From Paraburkholderia dilworthii (GTDB taxonomy: Bacteria; Pseudomonadota; Gammaproteobacteria; Burkholderiales; Burkholderiaceae), in contig NZ_AWZT01000001.1 of NCBI RefSeq assembly GCF_000472525.1, positions 186,001-250,000 of the forward strand: 64,000 nucleotides of DNA, given 5' to 3'. The translations under genes and the position numbers were made by a program. Shown piece after piece: positions 26,714 to 35,316 of the stretch. Within the stretch, counting starts at the first letter, position 1. The number at the start of each line of letters is the position of its first letter. A model generated the notes under the pieces. The model was not told where the DNA came from. It worked only from the letters and a program-made list of their open reading frames with translations, and did no database searches.

Positions 26714-28327
26714 CTACTCCCGCTCCGGCTCCGACAAATCCGGCCGCGAGTTGACGATTCCCCACCACTGTTGACGCAGCGCGTCGCGCAGAAGCTTGCC
26801 GCGCGCGCTGCGCGGCAGTACTGCAACCGGATAGATGTCCTTCGGCATCTTTTCGCGCGGCAGTTGACGGCGGCAGTGCGCGCGCAATGCTTCCGGGTTC
26901 GGCGTAATGCCCGGCTGCAAGACCACGAAACAGACAGTTTCCTGCCCGTACACCGGGTCGGGCACGCCGAGCGCCGCGACGTCCTGCACATGTGAATGCG
27001 TGCGCATCACGTCCTCGATTTCCTGCGGCACGATTTTCACGCCGCCGCGAATGATCAGGTCGTCCATGCGGGCCGCCATGCGCACGAAGCCGTCGGTATC
27101 GCATGAAGCGACGTCGCGCGTGAAAAGCGGCGCGCCGCGAATCGGCAGCAGAGAGCCGTCCTGTTGCAGCACGCCGAGCGCGAGCTTTTCGCCGTCGACC
27201 ACAACCTGGCCTTCGACATCCGCGGCGCAGGGCATGCCGTTGGCGTCCACGATATCGAAGCGGATATGCGCGGCCGGATAGCCGACCGTCCCGAGCTTGC
27301 GATGTTGCAGCCGGTTGCCGCACATCCATCCCGCTTCCGATGAGCCATACAGGTTCAGGATGCGAATGCCGTACAGCTTTTCGAAGCGCCTCCATTGAAC
27401 GGACGATAGCGGCGCGGTGCTGCATGTCATCGCGCGTAGCGACGCGAAGGTGTCGGCGCTTACATCGAGCGGTGCTTCGAGAAGCATGTTCAGAACCGTG
27501 GGCACGCCCGCGCAAATGGTGATCCGCTGCTCGCGAATCCACTCGCCGAACTGGCTGCGCGAGAAACGGCGCGCGACGCACAGCGTCGAACCGAGTTGCA
27601 GGAACGGGATGAAACTGAGTATCTGCGCCGAGTACCAGTCGAACGAACGGTACTCGAGCATGCGGTCGTCGCGGCTCGATCCGAGCAGGTCGATGCTGTC
27701 GAGGCCGTTCAGCCAGTACGACTTGTGGTCATACACGACGATTTTCGGAATGCCCGTCGTGCCGGAGGTGCAGCACATCGACGCAATGTCGCCAGGCGTG
27801 CATATCGTCGCGCCGTCCGGCAACGGCGTGGCGTCATGCGCTTTTTCCTGCAATGAGATCGTGTCGCTGCCGACGCCGCCATGGTCGTGATCGACGCAGG
27901 CCCATGGAACGAAACGCACGGCCCGCACGTTCGCACCCGCGACGGAGGTATCGGCGGCGTCGGCGGGAAACACAATCAGTTTTGGCCGGATCGTGTCGAG
28001 CAGCTTGCGCGCGGTCTCTTTGCCGACGAAGGGCACGTCGAGCGGACACACGATTGCACCGAGGCGCCACGCGCCGAGCCACAGCAGCAGCTTGTCGGGC
28101 GCTTCGCAGTCGGCGAGCACGACACGTGTGCCCTTAGTCACGCCGCGCTGCGCGAATTGTCTGGCGATCGCGTCGACCGAGTGCGCCAGTTCTTCGAAGC
28201 TCATGCTCACCCGCCGTTCCACATCGACGATTGCGGGCTTGTCAGGCGTTGCTCGCCGATGCTGGTCGAGCAGGGCAGCGACGCTGCGAAAGGGCGGATC
28301 GGTCGTGGGCTGATGGGTGCTGGACAT
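26714..28327 (-). CDS. Acyl-CoA ligase, class I adenylate-forming (benzoate/aryl-acid-type)
   Basis: A 537-residue AMP-binding enzyme starting MSSTHQPTTD. The P-loop is TSGTTGIPKIVVYDH, the aromatic-acid region is LYGSSEAGW, and GGVKIVPQEIEDVM plus the C-terminal SARGKLLRDAL (catalytic Lys) are conserved. It should activate a carboxylic acid as its CoA thioester through an acyl-AMP. It is convergent with the RidA gene and 4 bases from the LysR gene on the same strand. In the proposed pathway it would feed the molybdenum hydroxylase. Confidence 0.9.
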   Translation of the reverse strand: MSSTHQPTTDPPFRSVAALLDQHRRATPDKPAIVDVERRVSMSFEELAHSVDAIARQFAQRGVTKGTRVVLADCEAPDKLLLWLGAWRLGAIVCPLDVPFVGKETARKLLDTIRPKLIVFPADAADTSVAGANVRAVRFVPWACVDHDHGGVGSDTISLQEKAHDATPLPDGATICTPGDIASMCCTSGTTGIPKIVVYDHKSYWLNGLDSIDLLGSSRDDRMLEYRSFDWYSAQILSFIPFLQLGSTLCVARRFSRSQFGEWIREQRITICAGVPTVLNMLLEAPLDVSADTFASLRAMTCSTAPLSSVQWRRFEKLYGIRILNLYGSSEAGWMCGNRLQHRKLGTVGYPAAHIRFDIVDANGMPCAADVEGQVVVDGEKLALGVLQQDGSLLPIRGAPLFTRDVASCDTDGFVRMAARMDDLIIRGGVKIVPQEIEDVMRTHSHVQDVAALGVPDPVYGQETVCFVVLQPGITPNPEALRAHCRRQLPREKMPKDIYPVAVLPRSARGKLLRDALRQQWWGIVNSRPDLSEPERE

Positions 28328-28331
28328 GAAC

Positions 28332-29297
28332 TCAGCAGGGCTCGGGCACGGAAGGCGAGGCCACCTCGAATTGCGTCGCATCGCTGTCGCGATCACGGTT
28401 TTCGCCAAGCCGCGCGAGCGCCCACTCGCGAAAAGCTTCGACCTTCTTCGTGCGCGCCTTGTCGTTGGGCGACGAAACGAAATACGCGGAATTCGACGGC
28501 ACGCGCACGTCGAATGGCGCAACCAGTTTGCCGCTCGCCAGATCGCCGTTCACGAGAGGCGTGCGGCCGATCGCTATGCCAACGCCGTCAACCGCCGCTG
28601 CGAGCGACGTGAGCTGCAGATGGAACACGGACTCGCCGGCGAACTCGATCGGCTCGCGCACCGCCGCTTCGAGCCATCCGGGCCAGTCGTCCTGATACAT
28701 CGAATAAAAGTACGTGCGTATCTGTCGCATGCGCGAAAGCGCTTCCCCTACCGATTCGAACTTGCCGGCTTCCTCCAGCACGGCGGGCGAGCACACGGGG
28801 AAAAATTCCTCGCCATGCAGGCGGTCCGAGCGCGCGGACGCCCAACGCCCCGAGCCATAACGGATCGCGACGTCGTAGCTGTTGCGGTCGAACTCGTTGA
28901 ACGTCGAGCTGGTCGCCACGTGAACCGTAATGTCCGGGTGAGCGCGCTGGAACTCCGGCAGCGCGGGAATCAGGCATTTGACCGCGTAAGTCGGCAGGCA
29001 AGTAACCGTGAGCACGGTGCTCGGTTTTTTCTTGCGCGCATGAGCCGTGGCGATGGACAGCAGATTGATCGCCTCATGCACGGAATCCAGATATTCGCGT
29101 GCGGCCGGAGTCAGCGTCAGGACGTTGCGGCGGCGCACGAAGAGCTTCACCTCGAGCCGGTCTTCCAATGTCTTGATCTGATGACTGATGGCCGTTTGCG
29201 TCAACTCGAGTTCCTGTGCTGCGCGGGTGAAGCTTAAATGCCGCGAGGCGGCTTCGAATGCGAGCAGGCTTTGAAGCGAGGGAATGTAGGGTCTCAT
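28332..29297 (-). CDS. LysR regulator, GcvA-like; candidate regulator of the island
   Basis: A 321-residue LysR protein with helix-turn-helix FTRAAQELELTQTAISHQIK and the GcvA-type N-terminus SLQSLLAFEAASRHLSF. It lies inside the catabolic island, just upstream of and in the same direction as the CoA ligase gene (4-base gap), so the two may be co-transcribed. The gap to the next plus-strand gene holds composite operator copy 5. Of the LysR genes in the window it is best placed to control the regulon marked by the operator, but binding has not been shown. Confidence 0.88.
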   Translation of the reverse strand: MRPYIPSLQSLLAFEAASRHLSFTRAAQELELTQTAISHQIKTLEDRLEVKLFVRRRNVLTLTPAAREYLDSVHEAINLLSIATAHARKKKPSTVLTVTCLPTYAVKCLIPALPEFQRAHPDITVHVATSSTFNEFDRNSYDVAIRYGSGRWASARSDRLHGEEFFPVCSPAVLEEAGKFESVGEALSRMRQIRTYFYSMYQDDWPGWLEAAVREPIEFAGESVFHLQLTSLAAAVDGVGIAIGRTPLVNGDLASGKLVAPFDVRVPSNSAYFVSSPNDKARTKKVEAFREWALARLGENRDRDSDATQFEVASPSVPEPC

Positions 29298-29463
29298 CTG
29301 ATGTCAGCGCAATGCAAGGACGCCTGGTAGTGGTCGTAGCGAGTCTCATCGGTGCGTTCGGCGCCTGGCACGGGCGCGTGGGTACTTGTCGGCGGCCCAG
29401 GCGGAAAGCTGCACGAATGCCTGGATGATCGGCTGGTTACGGACCCCGAGGAAATGAAACTTT

Positions 29464-29493
29464 TTCATGCCGGCATGAGAAAAGTTAGTTTGC
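29464..29493 (+). promoter_or_regulatory. Composite operator copy 5, facing the thioesterase
   Basis: TTCATG-N4-CATGAG (29464-29479), eight bases, GTTTGC (29488-29493). The palindrome spacer is 4 instead of 5 bases, but the 8-base spacing to GTTTGC is kept. It lies between the LysR start at 29297 and the thioesterase; nothing else obvious is seen in this roughly 365-base gap. Confidence 0.7.
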
Positions 29494-29662
29494 GCGCGTC
29501 GAAAGCGCTCATGCACTCTTGGACCAGTCGAGCGAAGCGTCGTCTATCGGCGCACATTAATCAATCGTTACAAACCCGGAACGCGAACAGGCCGGGCCGC
29601 GCATGAACAACGGAAACCGCTGGCAGTACGGCCCGTTCAAGCGCGCAAGGGAGAGAACAAGA

Positions 29663-30100
29663 GTGGATATCGATGTGCTGGAAAATCCGTTTCTCGCCAG
29701 CCTCGGCATGTCGCGCACGGCGTGGCGCGATGGCTATGCGGAGTTTCGCCTGCATTTGCAGCCTGAATTGCTGAACCGGCAACGGGTGCTGCAAGGCGGC
29801 GTGGTGGCGACGTTGCTCGATGCGGCCTGCGGCTACGCAGGCCTTTATAGCGCCGATCCGCAGCGGCCGATACACGCGGTGACGCTTTCGTTGACGCTGA
29901 ACTTCCTCGATAAGGGCGTGGGCGAGACGTTGATCGGCAAGGGCTTTCTGGAACGCAAGGGCAGGTCGGTGTACTTCGCGCGCGGCGAGGCGTGGATCGA
30001 TTCGAAGACGCTGATCGCCACCGCGCAGGGCACGTTCAAGTATGCGGGCGGTTATGGACGGCGCGAGCTGTCGGGCGCCTCGCCTGGCGAGCTCGATTGA
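29663..30100 (+). CDS. PaaI-type hotdog-fold acyl-CoA thioesterase
   Basis: A protein of about 145 residues from the GTG at 29663. AGGGAGAG about 8 bases upstream supports that start; an ATG at 29603 would add 20 residues but has no ribosome site. The hotdog helix with its catalytic region is RVLQGGVVATLLDAACGYAG, followed by TLSLTLNFLDKG and the ERKGRSVYFARGEAW strand. PaaI-like enzymes cleave CoA from hydroxylated or aromatic acyl-CoA thioesters. It has its own operator copy (5). Confidence 0.82.
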   Translation: MDIDVLENPFLASLGMSRTAWRDGYAEFRLHLQPELLNRQRVLQGGVVATLLDAACGYAGLYSADPQRPIHAVTLSLTLNFLDKGVGETLIGKGFLERKGRSVYFARGEAWIDSKTLIATAQGTFKYAGGYGRRELSGASPGELD

Positions 30101-30166
30101 GATGAGGCGTTCGCATCGGGGCGATTCCCGTCTGGGTGCGCCATCCTGGCTATCCCATGAATCCTT

Positions 30167-30197
30167 CTCATCCCTGTCATGAACGATGGTCGTTTGC
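30167..30197 (+). promoter_or_regulatory. Composite operator copy 6, facing the second UbiD operon
   Basis: CTCATC-N5-CATGAA, eight bases, GTTTGC (30192-30197). The left half-site has one change (CATC). It is 116 bases before the GTG at 30313. Confidence 0.65.
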
Positions 30198-30312
30198 GTG
30201 CGGCGCCGGGTTGCTTCAATGTGGCGGTCAATCAGTGAAGAGGCGCTGCGCGACGAGGACATGCGCAGCCCCTGCATGAGCAAGAATCACGAAACTATCG
30301 GAGACACACGAC

Positions 30313-31770
30313 GTGACAGAGAGTTCGACTTCCCATTCGCTCGATCTGCGAGCATGGCTCGACGAGGCGCGCGCGCTCGGCGAATTGACCGATGTATCGG
30401 GCGCAGACTGGAATCTGGAACTCGGCGCGATCAGCGAGTTGAACGTGAAGAAGGAGCGGCCTTCGGCGCTGCTCTTCGACGATATCCCCGACTACCCGAA
30501 GGGGCATCGCGTGCTGACGTGCAGCACCGCGAGCCCCGCGCGACTGTCGTCGATTTTGCGCGTGGGGCCTCAGGCAACGCATCGCGCGCTGGTCGAAACA
30601 CTGCGTGGCAGGCCGAAGCAATGGCAGGCACACGCGCCCGAATATGATCCGGTGCCGGTTGCGGACGGCCCTGTGTTCGACAACGTCCAGTCCGGCGAGG
30701 ACGTCGACCTGTTCTCGTTTCCTGCACCGCTGTGGCATGAAAAGGATGGCGGTCGATATATCGGCACCGGCTGCATGGTAGTAACGAAAGACCTCGACTC
30801 CGACTGGATCAATGTCGGCACTTACCGCGTGATGATCCACGATCGCAACCACGTTGGCCTCGACATGATTCCGGGCAAGCACGGCGCGATTCAGTACGAC
30901 AAGCACATGAGAGCGGGTAAACCGTTTCCGGTCGCAATCGTGATCGGCTGCGACCCGCTCGGCTATCTGATTTCGGGCATCGAAGTGCCCTTCGGCATGT
31001 GCGAATACAACTACATCGGCGCGATCCTGAAGAAGCCTGTTTCGGTGGTAACCGGACAGCTGACCGGCCTGCCGTTTCCGAGCGCGTCCGAGATCGTGAT
31101 CGAAGGCTATGCGCATCCCGGCGACGTCAGGATAGAAGGGCCCTTTGGCGAATTCCACGGCTATTACCCCGGTAAAGCGGAGACGGCGCCGGTTGTGACC
31201 ATCGAGCGCATCTATTACCGCGACAACCCGATCATCATGGGCAGCCCGCCGGCAAAGCCGCCGAACGACTACTCGTATTCGAAGGCCGTGATGCGCTCGG
31301 CGCTGCTCGTCGACGCGTTGCAGGCAGCGGGCGTGCCCGATGTCGCCGGCGTGTGGGCGCACGAAATCGGCGGCGCGCGCATGTTCAACGTGGTGTCGAT
31401 CCGTCAGCGCTACGCGGGGCACGCGCGGCAGGCAGCACACATTCTCAGCCAGTGCGGCGTGGGCGCATACATGTCGCGCTATTCGATCGTGGTCGACGAC
31501 GACATCGATCCCGCCAATCTGCAGGAAGTCATGTGGGCGGTCGCGACGCGTACCGATCCGGACATCGATATCGACATCGTCAAGCGCGGCATGGGTTCGA
31601 AGAACGATCCCATGTCGATTGCGAATCCGTACAAGGCGCCGTTCAACTCGAAGGCCATTATCGACGCCTGCCGTCCGTTCGATTTTCTCGCGGAGTTTCC
31701 GCAGGTAGCGGAGGCGAGTAAGGAACTGCAGGACAAGACGCGCGCGAAATGGGACCACATTCTCGGCTGA
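30313..31770 (+). CDS. UbiD-family decarboxylase (485 residues; FDCA/aryl-carboxylate type)
   Basis: The second UbiD protein. It starts with GTG at 30313 (GGAG 9 bases upstream). Family residues include INVGTYRVMIHDRNHVGLDM, AIVIGCDPLGYL, PSASEIVIEGYAHPG and the EGPFGEFHGYYP loop that carries the conserved Glu-rich catalytic site. It is shorter than the UbiD at 13950 and has the more usual GEF loop. Furan-2,5-dicarboxylate decarboxylase (HmfF) is one family member of similar size. It is followed by a CoxG gene and an MFS carrier, and depends on prFMN from UbiX. Confidence 0.9.
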   Translation: MTESSTSHSLDLRAWLDEARALGELTDVSGADWNLELGAISELNVKKERPSALLFDDIPDYPKGHRVLTCSTASPARLSSILRVGPQATHRALVETLRGRPKQWQAHAPEYDPVPVADGPVFDNVQSGEDVDLFSFPAPLWHEKDGGRYIGTGCMVVTKDLDSDWINVGTYRVMIHDRNHVGLDMIPGKHGAIQYDKHMRAGKPFPVAIVIGCDPLGYLISGIEVPFGMCEYNYIGAILKKPVSVVTGQLTGLPFPSASEIVIEGYAHPGDVRIEGPFGEFHGYYPGKAETAPVVTIERIYYRDNPIIMGSPPAKPPNDYSYSKAVMRSALLVDALQAAGVPDVAGVWAHEIGGARMFNVVSIRQRYAGHARQAAHILSQCGVGAYMSRYSIVVDDDIDPANLQEVMWAVATRTDPDIDIDIVKRGMGSKNDPMSIANPYKAPFNSKAIIDACRPFDFLAEFPQVAEASKELQDKTRAKWDHILG

Positions 31771-31884
31771 CGCGTTTGCAATGCAATGCAACGTGACAGC
31801 CGGATCAAACATCATGCGAGCCGCCGTTTATGACCGGGCGCAGTCGAGCTCAACGGTGAAGGCGGCCGACAAGGAGAGTTGTAC

Positions 31885-32517
31885 ATGGAACTGACAGGCG
31901 AACAGATTCTGCCGTTGCCGCGCGAACGCGTGTGGGCTGCGTTGAACGACCCCGAAATACTCAGGGCCTCGGTGCCCGGTTGCGAGTCGTTCGAACGCGT
32001 CGACGACAACCAGTTTCAGATGGTGATGGCCGCATCAGTCGGCCCGATCAAGGCACGTTTTAAAGGCAGGATGACACTCACCGATTTGCAGCCGCCGCAG
32101 TCGTATTCGATGACCTTCGAGGGATCGGGTGGCGCGGCGGGGTTCGGCAAGGGCGGCGCGCATGTCGACCTGCTCGCCGATGGCGGCGGCACGCGGCTCG
32201 TGTACCGGTCGCATGCTCAGGTGGGCGGGCGTCTCGCGCAGGTGGGCGCGAGACTGATCGACGGCGTCGCGCGAAAAATGGCGGAGGACTTCTTCGGGCG
32301 CTTCACGGCTGCTGTCGTCGGGCCGCAACCCGCGGTGGTGAACGGCGCGGCGTCGCTGCATGAAGCGGAACCGGACCCGGCTACAGCATCGAGCGAAGCT
32401 CGCGCGGCCACTCCCGCAGCCGCGGATACCGCATCCGGCGCTGGCGCAAGAAACCTGACATGGGCGCTGGGCGTGGTGGTGGTCCTTGCGCTGATCGCAG
32501 TGTACGCATTGCATTGA
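31885..32517 (+). CDS. CoxG-like SRPBCC protein with C-terminal membrane anchor
   Basis: A 210-residue protein. The N-terminal 150 residues are the CO-dehydrogenase subunit G (CoxG) type of the START/SRPBCC fold: MELTGEQILPLPRERVW, LNDPEILRASVPGCESFE and GGRLAQVGARLIDGVA. A linker rich in Ala and Pro leads to one terminal membrane helix (WALGVVVVLALIAVYAL). The ATG at 31885 has AAGGAG 8 bases upstream. CoxG proteins are linked to maturation or membrane tethering of Mo hydroxylases, so it likely serves the enzyme at 21118-24829, although it lies 7 kb away. Confidence 0.85.
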   Translation: MELTGEQILPLPRERVWAALNDPEILRASVPGCESFERVDDNQFQMVMAASVGPIKARFKGRMTLTDLQPPQSYSMTFEGSGGAAGFGKGGAHVDLLADGGGTRLVYRSHAQVGGRLAQVGARLIDGVARKMAEDFFGRFTAAVVGPQPAVVNGAASLHEAEPDPATASSEARAATPAAADTASGAGARNLTWALGVVVVLALIAVYALH

Positions 32518-32598
32518 TAACAACGACGGGGCGCTGGAGCAAGGTGTGGGGCGTTGCCGCCCGAACGCCGCACAGCGCACTCGCAACAGGAGACGACG

Positions 32599-34014
32599 AT
32601 GCACGAAGGCAATGCGCTGCAGGGCGCGGTAAGACGCGAGGAAACGCAAACGGCAGCCATCGACGCGGCAGTGGATGCTGCAAGCGCGGCGCTCATTCGC
32701 CGGATAGAGAGCGTGCCGTTTTCGCGCTGGCATACGAAGGCGCGGATCATCGTCGGCAGTGCGACGTTTTTCGACGCATTCGACGCGCTGTCCATCGCGT
32801 TCGTGCTTCCGGTGCTGATCGGCTTGTGGCATATCGAGCCGCTAGAGATCGGCGTGCTGATCGGCGCGAGCTATGTGGGACAGTTCATCGGGGCGCTCAC
32901 GTTTGGCTGGTACGCGGAGCGGCGCGGGCGGATTCGCAGCGCGACCATCGCCATCGCGATCATGTCGGTGATGAGCATGGGTTGCGCGCTAAGCGGCAGT
33001 TTCGCGATGCTGCTCGTGTGCCGATTCATTCAGGGAATTGGCGTCGGCGGCGAGATGCCGGTCGCGGCGACCTATATCAGCGAGCTTTCCAACGCACATG
33101 GTCGCGGCAAATATTTTCTGCTGTACGAACTGATCTTCCCGGTCGGTTTGATGGCGACCGGACAGATCGGCGCCTGGCTCGTGCCCGTCATCGGCTGGAA
33201 GATCATGTTCTGGATCGGCGCGGTGCCTGGCCTTTTGATTACGCTGCTTATCGCGCGTCTGCCGGAATCGCCGCGCTGGCTGATCTCGAAGGGGCGCTTT
33301 AGCGAAGCGGAAATCGTGGTCCGGGATATGGAAGCGAGCACGGACCGCCGCATCGAACCCGGCCGACACCAGCAGCCCAACAAGGGCGTGGTGAATGCGC
33401 GCGCGGGCTGGCGCGAACTGCTTTCGCCGTTCTATCGCGGCCGCACGCTCGTCGTGTGGGTGCTGTGGGCCACTGCGTTTTTCATTGCGAACAGTCTGAA
33501 CAACTGGCTGCCGACGCTGTATCGCTCGGTTTATCACCTGCCGCTGCAAACCGCGCTGCGCGCTGCGTCGATGACTAACGTCGCGCAGGTCGCGCTGCTG
33601 CTTGTCTGCGCGTATGTGATCGATCGGGTCGGCCGCCGTAACTGGACGGTGTCCGCTTTCTGCCTGGCCGCAGTCCTGTTTGCGTGCCTCGGCCTCTTTG
33701 CGGCGCACGACGTGTGGAGCGCAATGGTGCTCGGCACGCTGAGTTATGGACTGATCGGTTCAATTGCCGCGGTGCTGTACCTGTACACGCCCGAGGTCTA
33801 TCCCACCAGGATGCGTGCGACTAGCACGGGGCTAGCGACATCGTGGTTGCGGCTTGCTTCCGCAGTCGGTCCTTCGCTTGCCGGATTGCTTCTGCACAAG
33901 AAGGGGATTGGCTCGGTCTTCGTGATGTTCGCCGTGGTTGCGGTGGTCGGCGCGATCTGCGCATTGAAGATGACCGAGACGCGCGAACGAAGTCTCGAAG
34001 AGATTGCACCATGA
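32599..34014 (+). CDS. MFS transporter (sugar-porter-like / SV2-type fold)
   Basis: A 471-residue carrier with 12 predicted spans. Motif A appears as FGWYAERRGRIRSA after span 2 and VIDRVGRRNW in the second half; PESPRWLISKGRF matches the motif after span 6 of MHS/sugar-porter families. The ATG at 32599 has AGGAG 6 bases upstream, so the earlier in-frame codon at 32554 is dropped. It ends the UbiD-CoxG-MFS operon. It is a different subfamily from the carrier at 24922. Confidence 0.87.
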   Translation: MHEGNALQGAVRREETQTAAIDAAVDAASAALIRRIESVPFSRWHTKARIIVGSATFFDAFDALSIAFVLPVLIGLWHIEPLEIGVLIGASYVGQFIGALTFGWYAERRGRIRSATIAIAIMSVMSMGCALSGSFAMLLVCRFIQGIGVGGEMPVAATYISELSNAHGRGKYFLLYELIFPVGLMATGQIGAWLVPVIGWKIMFWIGAVPGLLITLLIARLPESPRWLISKGRFSEAEIVVRDMEASTDRRIEPGRHQQPNKGVVNARAGWRELLSPFYRGRTLVVWVLWATAFFIANSLNNWLPTLYRSVYHLPLQTALRAASMTNVAQVALLLVCAYVIDRVGRRNWTVSAFCLAAVLFACLGLFAAHDVWSAMVLGTLSYGLIGSIAAVLYLYTPEVYPTRMRATSTGLATSWLRLASAVGPSLAGLLLHKKGIGSVFVMFAVVAVVGAICALKMTETRERSLEEIAP

Positions 34015-34214
34015 AAATGGGGCGTTTCGTGCGCTGGCCGAGCAACGGTTGGCGCGAAAGCGGCCGTGATCGTTATTCACGGACCGCATACCGCAGTTCT
34101 TTTGTGTGAGCCGTGGCTTCGCGTTGTTTCCCGCTCTGCCCGTGCGCTCGCTGGCGCGGCTCGCCAGGACCTCAGCCGCTTTGAAATGAGCGTCCAGGTG
34201 CCGCATTGCGCGAT

Positions 34215-35144
34215 TCACAGCGGCACCTGCCTGCGACAAACCGATAACACGAGTTGCCTCAACCAACGATGAACCGGGTCGACCTCAAGACGAGGGTGCC
34301 ACATCTGCGATACGGTGATTTTCTCCGTCGCGACAGGTAGTTCGAACGCGTAGATGTCGTCGTATGCGGCAAGTGCGCGGTGCGCTGTCTGGGCGTTCAC
34401 GAACGAGGCCGGCACCAGCGCGATGAGATCGGATGTTCGAGCCACGGCGAGCGCGGCGGGAAAACCCGGGACCACCGCGACGATGGTTCGTTCGAGTCCG
34501 ACGAGTGCCAGCGCGTCGTCGACCGGTCCGCTTGCACGCGCTCGCCGTGAAGCCACCACGTGGCCGAAAGCGACGTATCGTTCGGCGGTTATTCCTCCGT
34601 CCAGTTCGAGCGGATGGCCTTTCCTGACTACGCCCATGAAACGATCGCGGAAAAGCGCCTGCACGCGCACTTCCGGGCCCATCTCACCCAACACGCCAAT
34701 TTCCAGGTCGGCCGAACCGTCTCTGAGTTGCGTCGCGCTCTTCTCGGCTTTGGGTGCGAAGCGCAAGCGTACATGAGGCGCAACTTCCGTTGCCGCCGCA
34801 ATCAGCGACGCGCCGAAGGCTTCCACGAAGCCGTCGTTGGCGCGAATGGTAAGTGTCTGCCGGAGCGTCGAAAGATCGGCTTCGGTTTTCGACGGACGAA
34901 GAACGGCACGCGCCTCATGAAGCGCATTCCGGGTGCGTTCGCGCATTGCTTCGGCGTACGGCGTCAATACCATCTGGCGACCCGCACGAACAAGCAACGG
35001 ATCGCCGGTCTCAACGCGAAGCCGGGCAAGAGTCCGGCTCATTGCAGACGCACTCAGGCCTAAGCGGCGAGCCGCGCCTGCAACGCTTCTATCGGCCAGA
35101 AGCGCCTCCAGCGCAATCAGCAGATTAAGGTCGGGTTGGGGCAT
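34215..35144 (-). CDS. LysR-family regulator (NodD-like N-terminus)
   Basis: A 309-residue LysR protein starting MPQPDLNLLIALEALLADR with helix-turn-helix GAARRLGLSASAMSRTLARL. It is divergent from the short-chain dehydrogenase at 35317, with 172 bases between them, so that gene is its most likely target. The group resembles NodD/LinR-like regulators. A ribosome site before the ATG is not obvious. Confidence 0.85.
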   Translation of the reverse strand: MPQPDLNLLIALEALLADRSVAGAARRLGLSASAMSRTLARLRVETGDPLLVRAGRQMVLTPYAEAMRERTRNALHEARAVLRPSKTEADLSTLRQTLTIRANDGFVEAFGASLIAAATEVAPHVRLRFAPKAEKSATQLRDGSADLEIGVLGEMGPEVRVQALFRDRFMGVVRKGHPLELDGGITAERYVAFGHVVASRRARASGPVDDALALVGLERTIVAVVPGFPAALAVARTSDLIALVPASFVNAQTAHRALAAYDDIYAFELPVATEKITVSQMWHPRLEVDPVHRWLRQLVLSVCRRQVPL

Positions 35145-35316
35145 GCCCGATCGTAACATCAGCTGGCCAGATAAGGCGTTCCGTGCATGTTATGAGTGCG
35201 GCCGTTGCGTCTTCCGCCATCTCTCGGGCGTCGATATATTGTCTGAATCGATTCGCTAACGACGCACTTCGTTCGTACCTGTCCGGACACGCGTCATTCA
35301 GGGGAGAAAAGCTCCG

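Noticed and set aside
30295..31815. A 506-codon open frame on the minus strand across the UbiD-485 gene
   Set aside because: High GC makes long antisense frames common; the plus-strand frame has UbiD motifs, the antisense one has none.
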